64,000 nt of DNA from Perkinsus marinus ATCC 50983. Lineage: Eukaryota > Perkinsozoa > Perkinsida > Perkinsidae. The notes below the pieces were generated by a model. It searched no databases. It saw only the letters and a list, made by a program, of their open reading frames with translations, and was not told where the DNA came from. Numbering within the stretch: the stretch's first letter is position 1; every line of letters begins with the position of its first letter. Where the stretch lies: positions 82,631 to 146,630 of the forward strand of contig NW_003201888.1 in NCBI RefSeq assembly GCF_000006405.1, given 5' to 3'. Position numbers and translations under genes: made by a program. Positions 47,666-61,791 of this stretch are shown piece by piece.

Positions 47666-48079
47666 ATGATGAAGTTCATTGTGGCTGCTATTGCTGCTAT
47701 TGCTTTGTCCTCAGCCGAGTACTGCCAGAAACTCTGTGATTCTACGGCGGCGTGTGCTACTTCGAAGTTCGGATCCTACTGCAAGGGCAACGGTTTATGC
47801 TTCGGCCTGTACCACAAGGACGACGGATATTGCTTCCAATCCACCGAGCAGGATACCTGTGATGATTACTCCCTCGAGCCTGTCGCTTGTCCGGAGCCGA
47901 AGCCTACATGCCAGGAAGTTTGCAACGGTCTCACTCAATGCCGCGACTCAAAGTGGGGCTCCTATTGCAAGACTTGGCAGGATCCTCAGGTCTGTTTTGG
48001 TATCATCAAGAAGGCTGATGGCTCTCTCTGCTTCGCTCCCACAGACGAGGATTGCTATGGTGAGCCTTATTATTGCTAA
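47666..48079 (+). CDS. Secreted cysteine-rich protein, two repeats, 137 residues
   Basis: Intact single-exon frame. MMKFIVAAIAAIALSSA is a clear signal peptide with cleavage likely before EYCQ. The mature part holds two similar Cys-rich units: CQKLCDSTAACATSKFGSYC and CQEVCNGLTQCRDSKWGSYC, each followed by a CFG motif and a further Cys. The spacing predicts several disulphides. No TM or GPI signal. Protein is probably exported; role unknown. A 74-bp copy of its second unit lies at 15484-15557. Confidence 0.85.
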   Translation: MMKFIVAAIAAIALSSAEYCQKLCDSTAACATSKFGSYCKGNGLCFGLYHKDDGYCFQSTEQDTCDDYSLEPVACPEPKPTCQEVCNGLTQCRDSKWGSYCKTWQDPQVCFGIIKKADGSLCFAPTDEDCYGEPYYC

Positions 48080-50574
48080 CTTTCGGCCTTTTGGTGGGTA
48101 CTCTCGAGCCGTAGACTCGTAAGGATTGTCGAGCCCTACGGACTCGAATTATCCCGTACTCTCAAGTTGAAGATCAATGGAAGAATGTGTGTTAGTGTGT
48201 CTCCATCTAAAGTTATTTCAAGTCACTAGAGGTTTCTAGCCAATACATTTGTGAGTCGTGTTAGGCCGATGAGCCTGTTTGGCGATTCTTTTTAAGATCC
48301 TGTCGAGTCAGAGTTGTTCATGGTATGGTTTAGTGGCGGTGACTTGCGGATTTTGAATGTCATTTCTCGAATTAGTTCGAATGTCACATCTCTGCTTATG
48401 ATGTGTGTATAGCTCTCGACTGTTGGACTCATTGAAGAACTTCGAGAACTATGGTAGCTGTAGTTAGCATCAGAATTTTCGATTGAACAAAAGGAATCGT
48501 TTTCCATTCGATTCGTACATTCCTCTTATCAGTGATAAGAGGAATGTACCTATCAGTGATATATCAGTGATAAGTTATCACTAATATATCGCGTATGAAG
48601 AGTCTTCATCGAATTAGTGGTCTGCTGTGGACGAGAAGAGTGACGTTAAACGTCTCCTCAGTGCGTGCTCTCTGATCTAAACCGGCTTTGGGTGGCAATC
48701 AAGGCAACCACAATGAGCTTCCAGTCAGATCGACAACTTCTTAGAATCCCGTGTATCTCCATCTCGAAAACCCCGTGTAATCTCGATTCTAGAATTCGTG
48801 ATGGCCCACATTGACTCATACTATAAGATCAATGAGGAACGTTACTCCGAGATCTTCAGAAACAGTACTATCACTAAGCGACCATGCTGTCAACATCAGT
48901 GCTCTTTCCCGTACTAGCAACTAGTAAATCAGCAGTAGTAGCGTCACCGCGAGAAGGCGAGCGGTTACGATACCTGTTACAAAAATGGAATGGAAATCTT
49001 CGTAGCAGAATGGGCTGACACTAGAGAGGGCTTTGCACTACGTTCGGTCCCATAGGAACAACGATTGGATTCTCCACGACAAATCTGCTCCGCCTTTCCG
49101 GAAGAACGTACCTATTGTGGAGGGGGAGCAATGCACACACGAACCCTAGGCAGTTGCATAGGAAATCTGACCAGTTCATCGAGAACGACGTATTAGTAGG
49201 TCAGGGATTCCTGCCTCAAAATCGAACTAATGGATGTCTCCGAATCACCATGAGCCGTCCATAGTCCCCATCGACCATTTTCTCTCACGAGTAGTGGAAG
49301 ACTAACTCGTGCTGTTGCTCCACCCGTTCCATCGGGTACAATACCACTCCAGAAGAGCCGCGACAAACGAGCTGACCAGGGCGGTCGTCGTTCGGGACCA
49401 AGTTGGCTGGCTACCTACACCCATACTTAGTAACTTAGCAGCATTGATAGCTGTACTACAATGCCATCAACGAGAAGTACAGGCTCAGGTGGACCGCAAA
49501 GGAGTCGCCAGCTCAACCACGGGAATGCCAACACTGGGGGGATTGCTAGGAAGATTTTCAGCGACTTCGGCCATCGCGACAAAAACATGCTGAAGTATTA
49601 AACTCATTGCATACCACTGGGAGCGCTGCTTAAGAACCGAACATGCTCAGTGGGCAGAAACTAGTTTCGGCACGGCAATAGTGTTCTCAACGTGGTCACA
49701 CGAGTGATTCTGCAGCATCGTCCCAGAACACTTTGAATGTTTCATCGTGACCCCTGGGAAACTCAACAATGGTATAGTGATCAGGAAACAATAAGGCTAT
49801 GATGACAGCTGCTGGCTTTACAACGACTACAGCTACGCAATAGTAGTAGCGGCAACCTTAGACGTAGAGTCAATAAGGACTCAGTGATCGTAGTGAATAA
49901 CCAACCTTATCCTCAGGTAAGGGGTAAAGAGCATATCGACAATGGTAGAAGTCCCCTCAGGGGTTCTTGAGCAATTCGAGGTGAGAAGACGTTAACTCCT
50001 TGAGCTGAGTCCATGACGACTGATCGGCACGAGATGGCTATGTGCGATGCTTGGCACTGGTATCCCTCCAGAGCCAAGTCAACCTGAAGTAGATGAAATT
50101 GTGGTATTAGTGAACTTCCAACACAAGTAAGCGGACGAGGTCGGTACTATACACCAACACGGTCATCAACTGATACCCCGAGACGGGTCGTCACTGGACA
50201 GAATATAACAACAGCGTACCTCTAGAGGAGTAATGTTCAATAGTATAAGTGCCGACGACCAGTGATCAGGACCAGACAGCTAGGAATGATAACTATCAGC
50301 ACTAGCTGAGGGTTAAAGTGGTGACACGTAACACAGTGTAGTCGATTGCAAGCTGCAAAGAAGGAGGCGGAGATAGCAGTACTCACCTAAGTAGGAACAG
50401 ATAAGAGCTCAACTACAATGACAAGCACCCCCACCATGTGACAGTTGATAAATGTGTCATACTGCCCGACCTACTGTGAGGCCGTAGTGAACTGAAACCT
50501 AGGAAAGCAAATACCGCGATATCAATGCACGAGTCAGCGGTAGCACCTCTGCCTCGTTGTTACTTTACTCAGAG
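48080..50574. other. 2.5 kb without a recognisable gene; contains palindromes
   Basis: A 16-bp perfect hairpin with a 3-nt loop lies at 48515-48549 (arms GTACATTCCTCTTATC and GATAAGAGGAATGTAC), followed to 48590 by further GTGATAA/TTATCAC palindromes. The plus frame at 49309-49593 lacks recognisable features. Nothing else found. Confidence 0.5.
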
Positions 50575-52352
50575 TCCGACTCGGACTCAGAATCGCTCAA
50601 GCCGGCGAATGCATTGACGAGAGCGCCCTTAACTCTAACAAAGGGAGAGATCGACTATAGCAGAAGGACACCCATGAGGCCTACTTGGTCGGGCCAGTAT
50701 CAACAGTGCGAACTACAGGTTCCTTAGGGGCAACCTCGGGACTCCTCTTGATCGGCGCGACGTCCTTACCCTTACCACGCCAATTAGCGGACCTAATATA
50801 CAACTCTTATCACATCTCCAGAGCAGCCGCCCTACTTGGTGTCACTCGAGATGTGACGACCTTTTCCCCCTTTATTCCCCTTGCCGACGACCATATGAGG
50901 TAACCTACGGCACCGTCCCTAACGCTGCCCTCTACCTCGTGCTAACACCACTTACGCTGAAGATGCTTCAGAGGGCGCCGCCTTAGTACTCCCACCACTA
51001 TGATGCTTCGCCTCTGCGGTGTCCTTCCCGTCCTTCGAAGTGGTACTCACTCCCAATCGCTCTTCCCGTTCAGCTTTCCGACGCTGGTACCTGATCACCG
51101 AGGCAAATACACCCCCCCCCCAAAGTGTTGGCATATACTTGCTTTCCTCAGCTAAGCTCAGGTGTTTCTCGATAACATACGAAAATTCATACACGACTTG
51201 TGATCGAAATGTGAAAAAAACAGAAAAAAAATTTTGGGATTTTTTTCTAGATTGTCACCAACACATAGTTACCCATGTTGTCCCTATTCCCCACACTTAA
51301 CGAAGGACCTACTCAGCTTCATCCCTAGGCTTCGCATTGCCGAAAATACTCGACCGCTGTTGCCCTGCAGCATCCTCGTGCATTTCCTGACCACCACCAA
51401 CAAAACTAAGCTTTCCCCCCCCTTCCCAAACAGAAGATCACCTCAAGCGGCTTAGTCCTAGGCTTCAACTGCAGCTTCTTCCTCTCGTGGTGCTCAGCGG
51501 CCTCCTCAGGAGTGCGCTCGAATACCTCACGGTTGTGTTCTCGGTGACTGAAAGTGTACCCAGATTCCCACAGCAACTTTCTAGAATGAGTCCCCTCACC
51601 TGTCTCGGCCACCTCTGTGGAATTCACGGTCATCTCTTCCGAACTCACGACGATCGTCCCTACGGAATTCGAAGTCGTCACGACGAGGCCCCCCACGGGG
51701 TTCACTAAAACACTTCCAAGCTGATTCGAATCTCCTCGGACTTTTCCCTTTACCGAGAACGTCTGCGTGGCTCTCTGCGATGCTCCTCAGCAGACACTCT
51801 AATAGTGCGGCCGCCGAAGTTAGCGCCACTCATCTGGAGGGCGGCCTCGTAGTCCTCCACAGTGGCGAAGTCGAGGTAACTGAAAAGCAACTACTGTTTC
51901 TTCCCCGGTCCGATACTACTACCCGAAACCCTTTGATTTTTTCGTCTCGCGATCCATTATGATGCGAACACCAACAGGGGTAATGTTCCTGTCTAGGAAG
52001 AAGAACCCGAGCTCGTCCTCGGACGCACTGTAGGGCAAACCACCGACGTATCTATACAGGGAAATGCCCACTCCCCCTCGCACTCCAATACGTACACACA
52101 GAAGCTCTGAGGGGCTCCCATTCCGGTGGGCAAATGCTCCTCTTCCCTCTCCTGTTGAGACACAGCAGCCGATTCCTCCAACGAGAAATGGTCATCGCCG
52201 GGGATTTCCTAAACGGCAAAAAAGTCGGAAGACTCCCACCTTGATGATGGAGTATTTTTCCTTACGGGTGCCGCAGTAGGAGACCAGTCCGGGGAAAGGT
52301 CGGCCGACTCGTCAGCCCAATTGGTTGTTGATTTTATCACTGGAAGAGCCAT
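50575..52352 (-). CDS. eIF4B-like translation initiation factor
   Basis: eIF4B/eIF4H stimulate the eIF4A helicase during mRNA scanning. ATG at 52352; exon 1 MALPVIKSTTNWADESADL has the Asn-Trp-Ala-Asp motif of eIF4B N-termini. Then an acidic exon (52000-52195), a single RRM split by introns (VYVGGLPYSASEDELGFFF, VRIIMDRETKKSKGFG, YLDFATVEDYEAALQM), a basic Asp/Arg/Gly-rich segment (RRDDRREFGRDDREFHRGG), RKKLQLKPRTKPLE, and SSIFGNAKPRDEAE, the hallmark of eIF4B. The tail is KRSPEVAPKEPVVRT and an acidic end SDSESESDSE with stop at 50575. Introns keep phase; one carries a MITE. Confidence 0.88.
51126..51298 (-). mobile_element. MITE copy in an intron of the eIF4B-like gene
   Basis: Left end AGTGTTGGCATATACTTGCT, then TTTCCTCAGCTAAGCTCAGG; right end CCTATTCCCCACACTT. 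It makes up nearly the whole intron between SSIFGNAKPRDEAE and YQRRKAEREERLG; about 12 nt separate its right end from the donor GTAGGT. Confidence 0.8.
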
Positions 52353-53835
52353 GTGTAAAGAGAGAAACTACACGTTAGGAGTTTTCTTGAGTCAACGAGT
52401 TAAATCGCTAAGGCCGTCCTCACTCCGGCACTTGAAATCTTGCAAGTTCTCAGCAGGTATCAGGTCAACCTCACAAGAATCATGAACATATTTTCGCAGT
52501 TATGAACAAACTTCAACTGCTTCTTGCGAGTGGTAAAGTAACTTCAATTGCATCCTATGCGAGTGCCTCTGTAGCGAATTATATTAGAGCTATTGAAGGA
52601 ACAATAGCAGTTTTTCTGGTCATAGACTGGAAGGCTAAAGAGCGGCGGAATTCATGACTGTTGCTACTAGTCTTCTACTTCCGTAGCCCCGGCGAGGTGA
52701 CCATCATAACATGTGCTCCTAACCTACACAGACTATCGGAGTAGCTGATGGTTACTAGTGTATCGTGTGACACTCGACGACTCGCTTTACGTAACTACGT
52801 GTCTTGAGTCTTACCAGGAACGGTATGAACTCCTGAACTTGGACCCCATCAGGGCTATTAAAGCAGTCAACTTGATATCAGTTGTCGCTCATCCGCAAAC
52901 GCCTTCATCTCCCTCAGAATTTTCGTTCTAATTTTACCACTTTATGAACAGAGGGGAGAAGAAGGAAGCCCTATGAATGGTTTCAAATTCCTTCCTAGGG
53001 CGTCCCGACGAGGGGAAATCCTCATTTCTAAAGAATAGGCCTCTTTTCTAAAGAAGTTTAGCGCACGCTCTCACCTGCATTTCGACTTAGCCTTGGATTG
53101 CAGCCTGGCCTTGGATAACAGTTCGGGTTTCTGGTTTGAGCAGCCCGATATATTTAGTGAATCGCTCGATTCAACGAGTGCGCAATGGAATATACAGGAG
53201 GAGAGTGCATGCGTGCAACTTGTTGTGTCTCCTGTGAATAGATATCATCCCGAGTGCGCTACAGCTAATCGATTGGGACACTGTCAGGTGTGGCAACATT
53301 AATTACCATTTCAAATGCGGCTCATTTTCCTTTTCCCTGAGGAGGGAGATGTCTGACGATGCTGTGACACCATTGGTGACACAGCATCGTCTCGATGGTA
53401 CGCATCATGGGAGTGCACTGACTCGCGAGGTTTCAGTAGCGTAAGGGTGGTGCGTTACTCTAGCTCACACAATTCGGTATCACAAGGTCGTATACAGGCG
53501 CAACGAAGACTTGCTGAGACACTCATAAATTACGAGTCATGATCATCAGCTATCAAGGATCGATCACGGAAACAGCCAAGAACCCAACGAATTTACACAA
53601 AGTCAATGTCAGATTATAACACTACGAGATTCATCTCATGATCATACTTCAAGGAACCGCAAACCGCACTAAATTGAAGGTCAATAGGCAACTGACATTC
53701 GGAGAAGAATCTTGAAATCTTGCTCTCTTGCGTTTTCTTAATCTGGAAAAGATGCGCGTGCTAAGTGTGTCGATTTTAGTGATAACATTGCTAGAAAGGA
53801 TTCTTCTTTTAAGATTACATTGATATCTTGTTTAT
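52353..53835. other. No gene seen; upstream region shared by eIF4B-like and CCCH 3 genes
   Basis: The two genes diverge from this 1.48-kb interval. It has only short frames (53093-53302 plus) and a direct repeat TGTGACACCATTGGTGACACA-type palindrome near 53364. Promoter elements cannot be identified. Confidence 0.4.
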
Positions 53836-55071
53836 ATGCCCGTACATCCCTCTAGAGTGCAGACCAAGCTTCCGGGAATGGGAGGCGTTGTCTCGACTGA
53901 TGGCACTTTTAATCGCCCCGTTGACGATAGTGCTTTCAAGTCACCGAACATGTCAACTCCTCCGAGCTCCCCTTCGAGTCAAGGGGAAGGCAAACTGGGA
54001 GGTCGCAACCGCGAGGTCTTCAGCAAAACGCGAATGTGTAAATTTTTCTTGCGAGGCCAGTGCAAGCACGGTTCGGACTGCGGGTATGCTCACGACTGGA
54101 GCGAGCTAAGGCAGGCTCCCGATCTCCGGAAGACCAAAATGTGCCAGCTTTATCGCAAAGGGCAGTGCCCTAATGGTGCTGACTGTGCTTATGCACATAG
54201 TCGCGATGAACTCAGAGCCACTGCTGATGTTTATAAGACTTCCCTCTGCCGTTTTTGGATGAATGGTTCGTGCAATGCTGGTTCCAAGTGTCGCCATGCT
54301 CACGGTGCTCATGAACTCCGTACTAGGGTACCTACTGCCGCTGGCACTGATGCTGTTCTCACTGCTTCTACTACTAACCGTCTCGCTGAGGCTGCCGCGG
54401 CTAATGAGGATGCTGATCTGATGGCCACTGCTGCTTCCCTAGCTGCCACCCAGAAGGCGTCGTTGGGGTCTACTATGGCTATGAACGATTACTTGGAACA
54501 AGCTAATTTGTTAGAGCAGATCGCGAAGACTCTCGAGCAGCTCAATGAGACTACTGGGAGTAGCGGTTTCACTGCTGGTGATGAGGTTACTCTCAGACTA
54601 CGTTCCTACACTGGTGGCAGGGATATGGTCGCTGCCCTCCTGGACGACCCTCCGGCTAGTGCCCCTAGTGTTACCAACACTCTTCCCACTGTCCCCATGG
54701 CTGGCATGGACGCTGATGCACCGGTGTTCGTCCCTAGGAAGTCCATAAGTTCAATAAGCAGTGATCAGTTACAACAGCTGCAGGCGATCATTGAGGAGGC
54801 CGGTTACAATGCACCAAGTGCTGCAGCTACCCCTGTGAAGGGTCCATCGCCTGTCGTGGCTCCCACTGTACAGGGTGATAGTCGCCCGCGTGGTTTAAGT
54901 GGTTGGAAGCCTTATGAGCCCTCCAATGTGAATTCCCGAAGGTTGAGTCAAATAGCCACTATTCTTGAAGCTAAGAGGAGACTCTCTAGCTTCAGCCTGG
55001 CCCCTCCCGGTATCATGCCTGGTCAGAATCTTCCTCCTATGCACAGTCCCAACAGGGGGCCACTTGCGTAG
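53836..55071 (+). CDS. CCCH zinc-finger protein 3 (three fingers, conserved C-terminal region)
   Basis: One intact exon of 411 codons from the ATG at 53836. Fingers: CKFFLRGQCKHGSDCGYAH, CQLYRKGQCPNGADCAYAH and CRFWMNGSCNAGSKCRHAH, all C-x8-C-x5-C-x3-H with KTRM/KTKM/KTSL lead-ins. Downstream lie DYLEQANLLEQIAKTLEQLN, TAGDEVTLRLRSYTGGRD and RPRGLSGWKP, shared with the 44.1-kb gene. The gene has one finger more and no intron compared with that paralogue. Probable mRNA-binding regulator. Confidence 0.92.
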   Translation: MPVHPSRVQTKLPGMGGVVSTDGTFNRPVDDSAFKSPNMSTPPSSPSSQGEGKLGGRNREVFSKTRMCKFFLRGQCKHGSDCGYAHDWSELRQAPDLRKTKMCQLYRKGQCPNGADCAYAHSRDELRATADVYKTSLCRFWMNGSCNAGSKCRHAHGAHELRTRVPTAAGTDAVLTASTTNRLAEAAAANEDADLMATAASLAATQKASLGSTMAMNDYLEQANLLEQIAKTLEQLNETTGSSGFTAGDEVTLRLRSYTGGRDMVAALLDDPPASAPSVTNTLPTVPMAGMDADAPVFVPRKSISSISSDQLQQLQAIIEEAGYNAPSAAATPVKGPSPVVAPTVQGDSRPRGLSGWKPYEPSNVNSRRLSQIATILEAKRRLSSFSLAPPGIMPGQNLPPMHSPNRGPLA

Positions 55072-55688
55072 GGTCAGTATAGGCCTTGTACAAACGTTCG
55101 TCATACTCGGAAGCATCCGTCATATCATCACTAGCGTCTTGTGTGGACAGTTGGTGATGATTTCCGTATTATTTTTGCCGGGTATGGGCACTGTGTGATA
55201 GACCCTCTTATCCTCTTGCAACTGACGAAGGCGTTAGGCCGTTCAATTCCTCCACGCTGCTGGATTGGCAAATGCTGTGATTATCGTCGTTGTTGCCAGT
55301 ACTAATACTATTGCCGCACTGGAGGTTCATGTTGAACTCTAGAGTCGATAGTAACGTTGATTACGTACCAGTTATATTATATAACACCTTTTCGTTCAAG
55401 GTAAAGTTCTCTTGTGTTGAAGTCACATTGATCGGCCGCCACGCTGAACGCATTACGCAGAAAAGGCACTTGAGGATAATGAAGATCGGTGTAGGGATAT
55501 ATGCTTGGTTTTATCAACTCGTAATTTTCTTCGCTACACTATTTCGGGTAGAAGTGGACAAAAACAAGCGATAATTTCCTCGCAATTTTTGATATTTTTT
55601 CCAGCACATGTGGTCGACCATTTTTTCCCAGACTGGTGAGGATTGACACGAGGCTGTGTTGCGTTAGTTGTTATTGACGAATCGAGTC

Positions 55689-58520
<2,832 letters not shown>

Positions 58521-59003
58521 GGGCACTTTGATCGTGATGAGGCGGTGGAGTGGTATGGCTTTCAAATGGCGACTCCACTGCCTTCTGGCATTCACATCTC
58601 TGAATGATTTTTACTATCAACCATAGCAGTCGGTGGTGTAGGTGTGTGGTGATCAGCGAGGCTTAATATCATGTTATGTTGCTACAATTGTTACTACCTT
58701 TGCGTTGTTGATGCTGGATCGCACGGGGCTTGCATCTACCTTTGTTACCTGATTTTGAATAGGAAGTGTTCAGCCAACAGGATGCCGAATGAGACTAGTT
58801 CGAAGCGGTGTGGTATGTTCGTTGTTGATTGAATATACATCCATACGAAATTAGTGCTCTACTGGCAGCCTTTTTCTACGTGTGGCTGGAATAGCAATGC
58901 TAACTTCATGGTCGGAATTTCACGTAAGTGTTTAGAAACTTTGCTGGGTCACAGTGCATGTGAAAACTACTCTACAAGGACCATAGTTGAGTAATTTTGA
59001 GAA
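58521..59003. other. Intergenic spacer between the two mARC-like genes
   Basis: No frame or repeat of note; both genes are on the plus strand. Confidence 0.5.
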
Positions 59004-61335
59004 ATGACTGCGAGGCCTCTCTCGATCGGTCCTACCTTGGTGTTGGCAGTAGGAGTCGGTGCGGCCCTATACGCTCTTTATTCCTCTAACAAGAGGAAGA
59101 ACGATAAAACCGAAGGAAATGATGATCCTGTTGTGGCGAGGATTGACGAGCTTATAGTGTGAGTAGTGTTCTTTGCATTATCCTGTAAAGTAGTGTAAGT
59201 AGCATTAGCCCTTAGATATCCTATAAAGTCGGCATCAGGAGTTCGAGTAGATGAGTGTGAGTTAACATGGAAAGGCCTCAAGTACGATAGGAGTTACTCT
59301 ATTGTTGTACCCGTAGTAGAAGAGTCTGATCAGAGGTAGTAGGGCTCATCCATCCACTACTAGGGTACTACTACTACTGCCGATGTTAGCCCATCTCCTC
59401 ACACTGCCCAATACCGCGCCTTGAGCCAAGCCAAGACGCCTCGAATGAGTCTGATTCACCCAGCATTGCCTAACGCCCAAGGTTACTTCCATTATTGTGC
59501 ATGCGTGCATACAACAGTTATGCAGGCATTACAATAGAGTTTATCGAGAGTGGGGAGAAGCCCTCATCGATTCACGTACCTCTGTTGATGAACGGTCGAA
59601 GGATCACCATCGTTTTATGGGGTAACACTGCAGTTGGAATTGACCAGGTAGGAAGGCAGCCGAGGTGCATATCAGTTTAATACGATTTCCTATTGATTTT
59701 ATTCTCCAAATTCGACCTTTTTAAATGGAAAATATGATAGTATAAGCACCGGATTTGGGCGGTAACATCAGGTTCTCCCGCTTTTGAAGGGTCAATCGGA
59801 TTCGGTCGAATTAGGAAAGTCTTTTTACCTGGCTCGGCTCTGGTCTAACTTCATCTACACCGTTTCATGCAAGCGACCGTTATAAGATGCGACTAGTCGA
59901 TACGCAAAATCGCAGTAATTGCATAACTGGTCGGTCTATACTAAAGTTTTGCTAATTTCGAACCTAATTATATAATATACTGCGTATTATTCCCTCTCGT
60001 TAGCGATGTTCTTTCTCAGGGTGACGAGGCTGCACAGTGGTTGAGTGATCATCTCGACATACCCGGAACTCGACTACTGAAGGCAGTGGATGATGAGGAA
60101 CTCACGAGGTAAATTAATATATGTTTGCTCACTACTTTTTACTCATGTTTTCTTCCCGAATAGTGAGAGTGGTCTTTAATCCTATACTTACAAAAGTTTA
60201 CACATAAATGAGGGTAGAAGTGTAGAAAAAACAAAAATTTCCCGAAATTTTCTCATTGTTATCACGACATGCATCTGCTGTCCATAGGTATCTGGCTGCT
60301 GCCCAGAACCGTCCAGATGCGCATCATCTCGATTACCATTGTAAGCCCATAATGTTTCTATGCTTGTACTCGGTGTTAGATATACGCCCTCTTGATGTGC
60401 TCTCCCGAGCATCGGTCGCTCAAGTGGTGGCACATGTTCCAGTTGAAGTGGGACGACGTATGGACCATCGACGCTTCAGAGCTAATATCATCCTAGATGG
60501 GTAAGTAGCTCGTCCGAGTTTACTCTACGTAGTGTTATAATATCAAATTTCATAGTAGTTTTATAATTATAATATCATTATATTTTTTTCATAATTTTTT
60601 TATCGTAATCATACTCTAGAAAGCACATTAAATATCCTATTTATGGTCGCGTACTAGAAGTGCTGACGAGGGAAAGACGCTTAGGGACACTGGGTCTGAC
60701 TGGCACTCAGTGAGCGTCTTCCTGAAATGGTCGAATTGGGATCAAATATAGAAGTTTCCTCCGCCCATGAATGTACAGAACGCTCGGGGAAGATCCGTTC
60801 GCTCCACGATTTCATCTCTGCTGTGCGAATTGCTAGCGGAGCGATGCAAGCATCCTTATCGGTATTCAATCTGACTCAATGAAATAGATGGGTAATTTTT
60901 GTTAGTTGTTCTCCATTTACAGAGGATAAGTATTCTACGCTCGAATTCCAAGACAATTCGTTACTCAAGATTGACCTTGGTAACGCGACGTTACGTTATA
61001 GAAGATGTCATACATGTACTCTCAGACAGATTATGCGATCGATGTGTGATCCCTTCGGTTGATCCCGATACGGGGATAAAGGACACGGAAACGAATGAGC
61101 CCTTTCCGACCCTCCTCAGCTACCGTAGAGGTAGTATCAGCACTTCTTCCTTTTCATACACATGTTGCATGCTATAGGCAAGACGATAATGAATAGTTGT
61201 CACCCACGACATAGACAGTTTCTCGCTGAACACAGCAAGTTGCCATTCCTAGGCGTTCATGCTACACCAAGGTTTGCTGAGGGAGCATCTAGCCGTCAAG
61301 TTGTCAGAGTTGGAGATGTCGTGCGCTTCGTATAG
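59004..61335 (+). CDS. mARC-like MOSC-domain protein 2
   Basis: Tandem paralogue of the preceding gene with the same exon order. Exon 1 has its own anchor helix (TLVLAVGVGAALYALY). Shared blocks: CELTWKGLKYDRSYSIVVP (identical), HVPLLMNGRRITIVLWG, GDEAAQWLSDHLDIPGTRLL, DVLSRASVAQVVAHV, MDHRRFRANIILDG, LCDRCVIPSVDPDTG with both Cys kept, and HPRHRQFLAEH to VRVGDVVRFV stop at 61335. The exon YLAAAQNRPDAHHLDY is specific to this copy. The intron matching the microsatellite intron is just about 45 nt here. Both copies look intact. Confidence 0.88.
60175..60280 (+). mobile_element. MITE fragment, intron of mARC-like gene 2
   Basis: Contains GGGTAGAAGTGTAGAAAAAAC and TTTCCCGAAATTTTCTCATT followed by ATCACGACATGCATCTG; termini are missing. 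Confidence 0.5.
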
Positions 61336-61791
61336 GCTTCTCGTGATTGCGCAGTTGTTACTGGTTTACTTACATACGTCAATTTACTACCACCCGTATT
61401 CCTACGTACCTTATTCATAAACACGGTATATAGAGGGAACAGAGTCTTTGTGTTGTAGTCTATACACTCAGCGAAGTGCTGTCCGAGTGGTAACCGATCA
61501 TGCGAGATGGTAATCATCTCTATGTCGTACTGATTGTAAGTTGATAAAGCTGGTAACGTCGTATTCGAGCCGAGCTATGGTTTATATCTAGCCTGGCCCT
61601 AGATAGTCCTCAAGCTAAAAGCATATATATCATGCTTTGGATGCTAGCACTGTCGTGTGCTTTTCTCGAGACTTCTGAGGGTATACAATGCTGATATCAT
61701 AATATCAGTGATATGCTGAGGCGATAAAGTACTTTTCAAACTTGGAAATTTCAGCCACAGTGCTCTGCAGTCAGCTTGCCCCTCTATCGAA
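61336..61791. other. Intergenic; short palindromes
   Basis: GATATCATAATATCAGTGATAT lies near 61691. No gene seen. Confidence 0.4.

Noticed and set aside
48549-48575. CTATCAGTGATA resembles a bacterial tet operator core
   Set aside because: It lies in a run of local GTGATA palindromes in eukaryotic DNA with no tet-like gene; coincidence.
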